Position numbers and translations under genes: made by a program. A stretch of 19,767 bases of DNA from UBA7446 sp964014735 (GTDB taxonomy: Bacteria; Bacteroidota; Bacteroidia; Flavobacteriales; Flavobacteriaceae). Shown piece after piece: positions 6,616 through 13,401 of this stretch (positions are counted from its first letter, which is position 1; every line of letters begins with the position of its first letter). Under the pieces are notes generated by a model. The model was given only the letters and a program-made list of their open reading frames with translations, made no database searches and had not been told where the DNA came from. The stretch covers positions 1-19,767 of the forward strand of contig CAXHBH010000026.1 of NCBI GenBank assembly GCA_964014735.1, in the 5' to 3' direction.

Positions 6616-7926
6616 ATGGGCGCTTTCAAAGTAACTGGTGGTGTATCATTCTCTGGTTCCATACAACCTCAAGGATCCAAGAATGAGGCCCTTCAAATCC
6701 TATGTGCTGTATTGCTCACGCCAGAGCCAGTAACAATTCACAACATTCCCAATATTATTGACGTAAACAAGCTAATACAAATTCTAGAAAAGCTTGGAGT
6801 TAAAATAGAAAAACACAGTAACAATGACTATACCTTTCAAGCCGATAATGTAAATATTGATTACCTTCAATCAGACAATTTTAAAGTTGATGGTCGTGGT
6901 TTACGCGGCTCAATAATGATTGTAGGTCCATTGTTGACAAGATTTGGTAAAGGTTTTATTCCTAAGCCTGGCGGGGATAAGATAGGACGACGTAGACTCG
7001 ACACACACTTTCAAGGCTTTATTAGTCTGGGTGCTACATTTCGCTACAATAAATACGAGTCTTTTTATGGTGTAGAGGCCCGAGAATTGAAAGGTTCTTA
7101 TATGTTGCTTGACGAGGCTTCTGTTACTGGAACAGCGAATATCGTCATGGCAGCAGTCTTGGCAAAAGGTACCACTACAATATACAATGCTGCTTGCGAA
7201 CCCTATTTGCAACAGCTCTGTAATATGCTTGTGCGTATGGGTGCCAATATTTCAGGTATTGGGTCTAATTTACTGACCATAGAAGGCGTAAAATCTCTGG
7301 GCGGTACTACACACCGTATACTTCCCGATATGATTGAAATCGGTAGTTGGATTGGTTTGGCAGCACTTACCAAAAGTGCACTTACCATAAAAGACGTACA
7401 ATGGGATTATCTTGGTCAAATACCAGAAGTATTTCGTCGATTGGGAATTACTGTTGAAAGAAAGGGCGATGATATATTTGTTCCTGAACATCTCAATGGT
7501 TACGAAATCCAAAGTTACATTGACGGATCTGTAATGACGGTATCTGATGCACCTTGGCCTGGTTTTACTCCCGACCTTTTGAGTATTGTACTGGTTGTCG
7601 CAACACAAGCAAGGGGAAGTGTCTTGATCCATCAAAAAATGTTTGAGAGTCGTTTGTTTTTTGTAGATAAGCTTATTGATATGGGAGCAAAAATCATCTT
7701 ATGTGACCCGCACCGTGCAAATGTGATAGGACATGACTTTAAGTCTTCTCTAAAGGCTACTACAATGACCTCTCCAGATATACGTGCCGGTATTTCACTA
7801 CTAATTGCAGCACTTTCTGCCAAGGGTACTAGCACCATTTTTAATATTGAGCAAATTGATCGTGGCTATGAAGACATTGATGCTCGTTTACGGTCTATAG
7901 GGGCAAAAATTGAACGAATAGGTTAG
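6616..7926 (+). CDS. murA: UDP-GlcNAc 1-carboxyvinyltransferase, Asp in place of active-site Cys
   Basis: 436 aa, normal length. Catalyses the first committed step of peptidoglycan synthesis, adding enolpyruvate from PEP to UDP-GlcNAc in the cytoplasm. Visible: GSKNEAL with K22 and N23 (substrate and PEP contacts), GLRGSIMIVGPLL, PGGDKIGRRRLD and DAPWPGFTPD with D320 at the general-base position. The residue matching E. coli Cys115, the site alkylated by fosfomycin, is D121 (codon 6976-6978). R126 matches R120. Asp here is known to keep activity and give intrinsic fosfomycin resistance, as in mycobacterial and chlamydial MurA. The ATG at 6616 is chosen: the upstream in-frame extension to 6550 lies inside DUF4290, and the one-base gap suggests coupling to that gene. 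Confidence 0.97.
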   Translation: MGAFKVTGGVSFSGSIQPQGSKNEALQILCAVLLTPEPVTIHNIPNIIDVNKLIQILEKLGVKIEKHSNNDYTFQADNVNIDYLQSDNFKVDGRGLRGSIMIVGPLLTRFGKGFIPKPGGDKIGRRRLDTHFQGFISLGATFRYNKYESFYGVEARELKGSYMLLDEASVTGTANIVMAAVLAKGTTTIYNAACEPYLQQLCNMLVRMGANISGIGSNLLTIEGVKSLGGTTHRILPDMIEIGSWIGLAALTKSALTIKDVQWDYLGQIPEVFRRLGITVERKGDDIFVPEHLNGYEIQSYIDGSVMTVSDAPWPGFTPDLLSIVLVVATQARGSVLIHQKMFESRLFFVDKLIDMGAKIILCDPHRANVIGHDFKSSLKATTMTSPDIRAGISLLIAALSAKGTSTIFNIEQIDRGYEDIDARLRSIGAKIERIG

Positions 7927-7987
7927 TAACTTTGTAAGTAACATTAGATTTATAGGAGTATTCTAAATTTTGTGGTTTACTTAAAAA

Positions 7988-8668
7988 CTATAAATTATAA
8001 GCAACTATATTCTTTAAATTCTTTTTAATAATTTCACCCCACAAAGCGTATCCTTTTACACTAAGATGAAGTTTATCTTTTACAAAAAGGTCCTCATTTG
8101 GAAGACCATTGTCTCCTATATAATAATTCCTAGTAGATATATAATATAAATTATTTTTAGATTCACAATATTCTTTTATTAAATCATTAGCTAAAGAAAT
8201 TTTTGGCCACGCTTTCCATCTTTTTAAACTCGGGGTTGTTTCAATAAAAAAAATAGCTTTTTTATGGGTTTTACGTATCTGTTTTACAATCAATTTGGTT
8301 AAATCAAAGACTTCCATTGGAGATAAATCATTACCGCCTCCAGTTATATCGTTAGCAACAAAAATTCCAACAGCTTGAACATTGTGTTGCGACACTAGCC
8401 TTTCCGTAAAATGAATTAAATCTGTGTATCGAGCACCCCCGTAACCTCTCTTTATTGGCTCATAAGGTTTTAAGTCCTGATTTATTGTTTTCCATCTTTT
8501 TATGCTAGAACTGCCTATAAAAAGAATCGCGTTGTTAGTATATTTCTCAAATTCATCTAATTTTTCAAGTTTATAAATTTCATTTTGCCATTTATCTGCC
8601 GTTTTTTTGTATTCTATTAAGGGAGAGCACGATATGAAAAATAGTGTTAAAAAAAATATTTTTTTCAT
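7988..8668 (-). CDS. SGNH/GDSL-like hydrolase lipoprotein
   Basis: 226 aa. The N-terminus MKKIFFLTLFFIS-C is a lipoprotein signal peptide with the lipid-acceptor Cys at 14, so the mature protein should be anchored in a membrane, probably facing the periplasm or surface. SGNH blocks are present: GSSS (52-55, nucleophile most likely S54), glycine of RGYGGARYTD (74-83), N106 in VANDITGGG, and the D198-x2-H201 pair in DKLHLSVKGY. Substrate unknown; esterase or carbohydrate deacetylase are typical. The gene is clearly more AT-rich than its neighbours (many AAA, ATT and TTT codons) and sits 130 bp behind DUF2805, converging on murA, which suggests later acquisition. Confidence 0.88.
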   Translation of the reverse strand: MKKIFFLTLFFISCSPLIEYKKTADKWQNEIYKLEKLDEFEKYTNNAILFIGSSSIKRWKTINQDLKPYEPIKRGYGGARYTDLIHFTERLVSQHNVQAVGIFVANDITGGGNDLSPMEVFDLTKLIVKQIRKTHKKAIFFIETTPSLKRWKAWPKISLANDLIKEYCESKNNLYYISTRNYYIGDNGLPNEDLFVKDKLHLSVKGYALWGEIIKKNLKNIVAYNL

Positions 8669-8707
8669 TAAAATTTAAGTTTATATTATATGGATTTCAT
8701 TTAATTC

Positions 8708-8742
8708 CAGTTCAATAATATTTATTGAAACTGATTTTTTTT
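8708..8742 (+). terminator. Intrinsic terminator (+) behind the antisense side of the SGNH gene
   Basis: CAGTTCAATA (8708-8717) pairs with TATTGAAACTG (8723-8733) over 10 bp with one bulged A, around a 5-nt loop. One A and eight T residues (8735-8742) follow on the plus strand. The T run exists only on this strand, so the hairpin would stop plus-strand transcription. The only plus-strand source nearby is the murA transcript, which would then run antisense through the SGNH gene. It lies in the 130-bp gap between the DUF2805 stop and the SGNH start, which otherwise shows nothing. Confidence 0.6.
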
Positions 8743-8798
8743 GACCTACAACTTTATTTTGGAAACCAATAAAATCATTTACAAGTAATATTTTTTTA

Positions 8799-9077
8799 TT
8801 AACGTTTAGAAACCTTGTTGTTGCTGATGCCGCGTTGTCTGCTACATTTAAAGCGCCCAACTTCTTCATCGCGCTTTTTCAAGTGCTTTGTTTTCCGCCC
8901 TTGAACGCGCTTGCGCCAGAGTTTAAAACTATTTGGCTTCATGTTGTTTCGCATGATGGTAATTATCTCTTGCTCCTTGATTCCAAATTGCATGGTGATA
9001 GCATCAAAAGGTGTACGGTCTTCCCAGCCCATTTCGATAATCCGATCAATATCTTCTAGACTAAATTCTTTATTCAT
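8799..9077 (-). CDS. DUF2805/TIGR03643 family protein, photolyase-associated
   Basis: 92 aa, very basic in its second half. MGWEDRTPFDAITMQFGI, then MKPNSFKLWRKRVQGRKTKH and RFKCSRQRGISNNKVSKR, match the small TIGR03643/DUF2805 family, which from memory is found next to or fused with cryptochrome/photolyase genes. Residues 8-45 look like a helix-turn-helix-like helical segment and the rest could contact nucleic acid; both are inferences. It starts on a 4-bp ATGA overlap with the cryptochrome-like gene and is last in the eight-gene operon. It is GC-richer than the adjacent SGNH gene, with a sharp composition change close to its stop codon. Confidence 0.9.
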   Translation of the reverse strand: MNKEFSLEDIDRIIEMGWEDRTPFDAITMQFGIKEQEIITIMRNNMKPNSFKLWRKRVQGRKTKHLKKRDEEVGRFKCSRQRGISNNKVSKR

Positions 9078-10537
9078 CTATCTATAATGTTTTCTCTGTC
9101 CGGTAGTGTATGCATTTCCAATATACGCTTACTTTCTCTTGTCACGGTTGGATTGCGCTTCATGTGCCACAAAACGCCTGAGGCATGTTTGTATGTTTCT
9201 TTAATGTTTACAATAGCCTTTGGGTAATCTTTACCCAACACACAACTGTAGGCTTGTTGTTCAAGTGCCGTCATGGACCAGGGCTCTAGTACAAATGGGG
9301 TAGGGAGTTGTCCCAGCTCTGGGACCCATTTACGTATAAAAGCCCCTTCTGAGTCGTGCTCAAGCGCATTTTTGGTTGGGTTGTATATGCGCAGCATATT
9401 AATTCCCGTTTCACCTGCTTGCATTTGAAACTGTGGATAGTGAATCCCTGGTTCAAAATCTAAAAACTGCTTTCCTAAAAACACTGCACCCATTTGCCAA
9501 GGTTGCCAAAGGTGGTGCGTAAAAAAAGAAACGACCATGGCTCGCATTCTGAAATTCAAATAGCCTGTTTGGACTAAGCAACGCATACTAGCGTCAACAA
9601 GCGGATAACCTGTTACGCCTTTCTTCCATGAGTTAATATAATCTGCATTGACTTCTTTTTTTAGTTGAATAAATCCAGTATTTACACTTTCAAACTCCAT
9701 CCGGCTTTCCATTTCAAATTTTTGTATGAAATGCGCTTGCCACCGCAGTCTAGATGTAAAGGCATTTAATTGAAATCCGCTAGCACCTAGCGATTTTGCT
9801 TGCTTGGAACGCTGCCAGACATAGCGAACAGAAAGATTTCCCCATGCGATATAAGGCGATACACGACCACAGTGCATTCTTGCAGTTTCTGGTTTTGATA
9901 TGGATTGCTGATATTTTTTGTGCCGTTTACTTAAGAAGCTTTCCAGATAAGCCAATCCTATTTTAGTACCGCCGGCTTGAACACCTTCAATATTTTTCGG
10001 TTTTAATGTGACTTCTTCAGGAACTAATTTATTATTAAAAACAAAATCATTAGCAAATGCTTTTAAAGGGATTATAGGCTTAATCATGTAATTTGTCCAT
10101 GATTCTCTCCAACCTCTTCTATTTGATAAACCTCTAATTATACCGTTGTTAATGTGCTCTTTCCAACTAACATCATTTCTATTACACCATTTAGAAATCA
10201 ATTTGTCTCGTTCGAATGTCGCATTCAGCCCTGTTTCTTGCATTGAATAAATTGTATCAATTTTTATATTTTTTATTATTTGATTAAAAATTGATTCGAC
10301 TTCTCCATAAAAAATGTACAATTTAGCTCCATAGCTTTTTAGCTCATTTGAAAGTGAAATTAATGACTGTTCAATAAAATTTTGGTGTCGACTGTGATAG
10401 TGGGGATCTCTTTCAAGATTAGGTTCAAAAATATATAATAGCAATAAGGGAATCCCTTTATCTATAGCACCTTGTAGCCCTTCATTATCTAAGATACGTA
10501 AGTCTCTTTTAAACCAAAAAATACTTAATTTATGCAT
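9074..10537 (-). CDS. Cryptochrome/photolyase-family FAD protein (DUF2805-associated type)
   Basis: 487 aa with a photolyase alpha/beta domain (FWFKRDLRILDNEGL, 7-21) and a FAD-binding helical domain (GRVSPYIAWGNLSVR 224-238, TSRLRWQAHF 261-270, KKGVTGYPLVDASMRCL 305-321, FEPGIHYPQFQMQAGETGIN 361-380, IYNP 384-387). By alignment to E. coli photolyase, only the middle residue of the Trp electron-transfer triad is Trp (W347). The W306 position is near K294, and the W382 position falls in YPQFQM. It therefore differs from classical CPD photolyase and is best called cryptochrome-like; repair activity is unproven. It overlaps the PhrB-type gene by 8 bp and DUF2805 by 4 bp. Codons 1 to about 172 are AT-rich and the remainder is not, so the gene looks mosaic. 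Confidence 0.9.
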   Translation of the reverse strand: MHKLSIFWFKRDLRILDNEGLQGAIDKGIPLLLLYIFEPNLERDPHYHSRHQNFIEQSLISLSNELKSYGAKLYIFYGEVESIFNQIIKNIKIDTIYSMQETGLNATFERDKLISKWCNRNDVSWKEHINNGIIRGLSNRRGWRESWTNYMIKPIIPLKAFANDFVFNNKLVPEEVTLKPKNIEGVQAGGTKIGLAYLESFLSKRHKKYQQSISKPETARMHCGRVSPYIAWGNLSVRYVWQRSKQAKSLGASGFQLNAFTSRLRWQAHFIQKFEMESRMEFESVNTGFIQLKKEVNADYINSWKKGVTGYPLVDASMRCLVQTGYLNFRMRAMVVSFFTHHLWQPWQMGAVFLGKQFLDFEPGIHYPQFQMQAGETGINMLRIYNPTKNALEHDSEGAFIRKWVPELGQLPTPFVLEPWSMTALEQQAYSCVLGKDYPKAIVNIKETYKHASGVLWHMKRNPTVTRESKRILEMHTLPDRENIIDR

Positions 10538-12008
10538 ATATTTTTAATAAAAATTTTTCAGAAATATCCACAATATTATCTTTTTTAGACTGTTTCATTT
10601 TGTCATATGAACTAACCATCATTCTCATTCTTGGATTTTTAATAAAAAACTCCCTTTTGTTGTCAATGAAACTCCAAAATAATGCGTCCCATATTTCGCA
10701 CCAACTTCCCTTTTTATAATTACTCATTTTTAGAATGTAATTACTACCACTTATGTATGGCTTGGTAGACATAAGACCTCCGTCTGCAAATTGACTCATT
10801 CCATACACATTTGGAACCATTACCCAGTCATATGAGTCGATAAACATTTCCATAAACCATTTATATACTTCATCAGGGTCTATTTCACATAGCAACATAA
10901 AATTACCAATAATCATTAGCCTTTCTATGTGATTAGCATAAGCAGAATCGTTAATTTTTTTTATTGTATAATCTACAGGATAAATTCCAGTTGTACCATT
11001 ATAAAAGCATATTGGTATTTTGTTTCTAAAATTCCAAAAGTTTTTAGTTCTTTCTTGAACTCCTTTTACTGAATATACACCTCTTATAAATTCACGCCAT
11101 CCAATTATTTGTCTAATAAATCCTTCGCATGAATTAATAGGAATATTATTTTTTTTATAAAAATCTATGGTTTCGTCAATTATTAGCTTAGGGCTTAACA
11201 GTCCAGTATTTAATAGCGGAGATAAAATACTGTGATTTAAAACAGAATTATTGTCGACGACTGCGTCCTCATAGATACCAAATTCGTTGAATCTTGTTTT
11301 TAAAAACATCTTAAACCAATTTTTAGATTCTTTGAAGCAAGTTGGATAAATAAAATTTTCAGAAATAGTTCCGTTGTTTGAAGAAAAGTTATTATTTATA
11401 TAATTGACTGCCTCTTCATTATAATGATCTTTTTTTTGATAATATATTTTTGGTGGTATTTTGCCCACAGGATATTTTTCTCGATTCATAGTATCATATG
11501 TCCAATCCCCGCCCTCCGGTTTTTCATCACGCATTAAAATATCAAACTTTAGTCTTTGAGTTTTGTAAAATGAAGTTTGAAAAAATTTTTTCTTCTCATT
11601 TTTAAAAAAATGACTCAACTCATTTTTTTTAAGTAAAAAAGACTCATTTTCCTTAATATTTAATTTTATCCCGAATTGATTACAGCTGCTTAATAATCTT
11701 TTTTCAATCCAAAAGTCATTCGGATCAATTACATTAATTTCAGAGAAATTATTCTTGTGTTGATTGATAAAAGTTCTTACATCAGAATTTTTTTCATTAG
11801 AACTTACATATACTGATTCAACACCACGAGATAGTAAATAGTCATGGTATTTCTTCATACTAATTCTATGAAAATAGAGTTTTGTTTTATGAAAATTAAA
11901 TTGTTTAAAAAAAAGTATTTCTTCAATTAAAAAAGTTTTATTTCCATTATTTATTAAAACTGAATTTTCAAATAATTGGTTGGGAAAAATAATATTTATT
12001 GATTCCAT
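10530..12008 (-). CDS. PhrB/FeS-BCP-type photolyase-related protein lacking cluster cysteines
   Basis: 492 aa, member of the deoxyribodipyrimidine photolyase-related family, whose characterised member PhrB is a (6-4) photolyase with FAD, a lumazine antenna and a [4Fe-4S] cluster. Family marks: GGDWTYDTMNREKYP (166-180), EGFIRQIIGWREFIRGVY (295-312), SAYANHIERLMIIGNFMLL (355-373), VPNVYGMSQFADGGLMSTKP (398-417). Of the four PhrB cluster cysteines, only C437 (SWCEIWDALFW) seems kept. The first aligns with P344, the next two fall in MSNYKKGSW, where about 10 residues are deleted. H360 matches PhrB His366, while its neighbour is N359. It is strongly AT-rich with Lys, Asn and Ile codons dominating, unlike flanking genes. 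It overlaps CRY-DASH by 13 bp and the cryptochrome-like gene by 8 bp. Confidence 0.88.
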   Translation of the reverse strand: MESINIIFPNQLFENSVLINNGNKTFLIEEILFFKQFNFHKTKLYFHRISMKKYHDYLLSRGVESVYVSSNEKNSDVRTFINQHKNNFSEINVIDPNDFWIEKRLLSSCNQFGIKLNIKENESFLLKKNELSHFFKNEKKKFFQTSFYKTQRLKFDILMRDEKPEGGDWTYDTMNREKYPVGKIPPKIYYQKKDHYNEEAVNYINNNFSSNNGTISENFIYPTCFKESKNWFKMFLKTRFNEFGIYEDAVVDNNSVLNHSILSPLLNTGLLSPKLIIDETIDFYKKNNIPINSCEGFIRQIIGWREFIRGVYSVKGVQERTKNFWNFRNKIPICFYNGTTGIYPVDYTIKKINDSAYANHIERLMIIGNFMLLCEIDPDEVYKWFMEMFIDSYDWVMVPNVYGMSQFADGGLMSTKPYISGSNYILKMSNYKKGSWCEIWDALFWSFIDNKREFFIKNPRMRMMVSSYDKMKQSKKDNIVDISEKFLLKIYA

Positions 12009-13282
12009 AAATTTTGAAATGTTTTGTTCTTATCGTAAATATTTGATTGTAGACCAACATTAAATCTTCTGTCTCTGGGGTCATTACCAACACCAGCATT
12101 GTACATCCAGTTGCCATAATTGCTGTGAATATCATAATCTATCAACATGGCCTCGAAGTACGCAGCGCCTATACGCCAATCCAAGTGCCATTCTTTAGCA
12201 AAGAAGCTCGCAACATTTTGACGTCCGCGATTGCTCATAAATCCAGTAAGTGCCAGCTCTCGCATATTGGCATTTACAAAGGGTTCGGGTGTTGCACCAT
12301 CAATCCATTGCTGCACATATTTCTGATTTGTTTTCCAGTTGTAGTCCTTTTGCAATAGGCCACCAAGTTTAAATATGGCATTGCCATGCTTCTTGGAAAT
12401 ATATTTGAAATAATCACGCCAAATAAGCTCAAAAATCAACCAATAAGTAGAGTCGTTTTTGGTAACCTCTTTTTCGTATTTCTTTACCTCATGGTATATA
12501 GAAACGGCAGAAATGGACCCAAATGCTAGCCATATGGAGAACTTTGAACTGTACTTTTTGCCCAACAACCCATTTCTGGTTTTTTTGTAATAAGACAATT
12601 GATTAGTGTTCCAAAAATATTTTTCTAGTCGTTCCCAAGCAGCTTGCTCGCCCCCTTTGAATGGAATGGCGGTTCGCTTGTCTTGAGTTATATTTTCATA
12701 ACCCAAACCGCTTAGCGTTGGTAATTCTGGAACTATCGTCAATAGATTTTCTTCGGGCATAGGCGATGGAACGGGCAATGCCAATCGTACACTCACGTGC
12801 TTTTCACATTTTTTTCTAAACATCGTAAAAACTTCTGGGACATTGGAAACTTGCATGGGAATATCGTTTGGGTGGAATAAAAACTGATCGTAACTCCAGT
12901 GTTTTTCTATTCCCGATGGAATTAGTGCGTTATCATCAAGCTCTTCTTGTGTCCATTCTTTTTGGCCATAGATTGCTGTCACATTGTAGGTTTCTTGCAG
13001 TTCTTTTAGCAAGGCTCCCAAACGCCCAACTTTTACCCAAAGTGATATGTTGAGTTTTGCCAAATCTTTTTGAAGTTGTGCTAGGGTTTGCAGCAGGAAT
13101 TCAGCACGAAACCCCTCCATTTTTTTAAAACCCCACTGGGTTGGTTGTAGCCAATGCTCGGGGAAGTGGTATACAGCAATAACCCTATCGTGTGCCGCAA
13201 TGGCCTGCGATAAACTCTTTTGATCTCGAACACGTAAGTCGTTTCGAAACCAAACTAGCCCCGTTGTTTTTGCGTTTTGCAT
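11996..13282 (-). CDS. Cryptochrome DASH
   Basis: 428 aa. CRY-DASH proteins bind FAD and a folate antenna, and repair cyclobutane dimers in single-stranded DNA. Diagnostic segments: LVWFRNDLRVRD (9-20), KKYSSKFSIWLAFGSIS (242-258), LIWRDYFKYISKKHGNAIF (286-304), NANMRELALTGFMSNRGRQN (337-356), DWRIGAAYFEAMLIDYDIHS (368-387) and NWMYNAGVGNDPRDRRFN (391-408). The Trp triad is intact as W316, W369 and W392. Flavobacterial DASH proteins are usually about 430 aa, so the short tail ending in LWNQ is near normal. Its first 28 bp overlap the DUF2256 gene and its last 13 bp the PhrB-type gene. The final ~20 codons lie in the AT-rich tract. Confidence 0.95.
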   Translation of the reverse strand: MQNAKTTGLVWFRNDLRVRDQKSLSQAIAAHDRVIAVYHFPEHWLQPTQWGFKKMEGFRAEFLLQTLAQLQKDLAKLNISLWVKVGRLGALLKELQETYNVTAIYGQKEWTQEELDDNALIPSGIEKHWSYDQFLFHPNDIPMQVSNVPEVFTMFRKKCEKHVSVRLALPVPSPMPEENLLTIVPELPTLSGLGYENITQDKRTAIPFKGGEQAAWERLEKYFWNTNQLSYYKKTRNGLLGKKYSSKFSIWLAFGSISAVSIYHEVKKYEKEVTKNDSTYWLIFELIWRDYFKYISKKHGNAIFKLGGLLQKDYNWKTNQKYVQQWIDGATPEPFVNANMRELALTGFMSNRGRQNVASFFAKEWHLDWRIGAAYFEAMLIDYDIHSNYGNWMYNAGVGNDPRDRRFNVGLQSNIYDKNKTFQNLWNQ

Positions 13283-13401
13283 TTTTTACTACAATATTTC
13301 ACGTTCTCCCATTCTTTGCTCCATTTCTTTCTCCAAGCAAAAGGCCTGTTGCAATGCACACAAATTTTTTGAGGTAAATCAGCTTTTTTTACCCCTCTCA
13401 T
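13255..13401 (-). CDS. DUF2256 mini-protein, Cys4 zinc-finger-like
   Basis: 48 aa, found by translating the gap between the photolyase and CRY-DASH genes. The sequence begins MRGVKKADLPQKICVHCNRP, continues FAWRKKWSKEWENVKYCSKK, then CKTQKQRG and stop TAG. C14-x2-C17 and C37-x3-C41 suggest a zinc site. KICVHC, RPFAWRKKW and VKYCS match DUF2256, a tiny family from memory found beside photolyase genes, function unknown. Its ATG overlaps the photolyase stop (ATGA) and its 3' end overlaps CRY-DASH by 28 bp, so it should be made with both. It is basic, so a nucleic-acid or partner-binding role is possible. Its size makes it easy to miss. Confidence 0.93.
   Translation of the reverse strand: MRGVKKADLPQKICVHCNRPFAWRKKWSKEWENVKYCSKKCKTQKQRG

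Noticed and set aside
7270..7635. 121-codon open frame antisense to murA
   Set aside because: Mirrors murA codon structure and shows no family pattern; the sense gene is certain.
8681..8869. Open frame of 62 codons (-) overlapping the end of DUF2805
   Set aside because: Its first third is the shifted frame of DUF2805, the rest is low-complexity AT-rich sequence without family features, and it contains the hairpin at 8708-8742.
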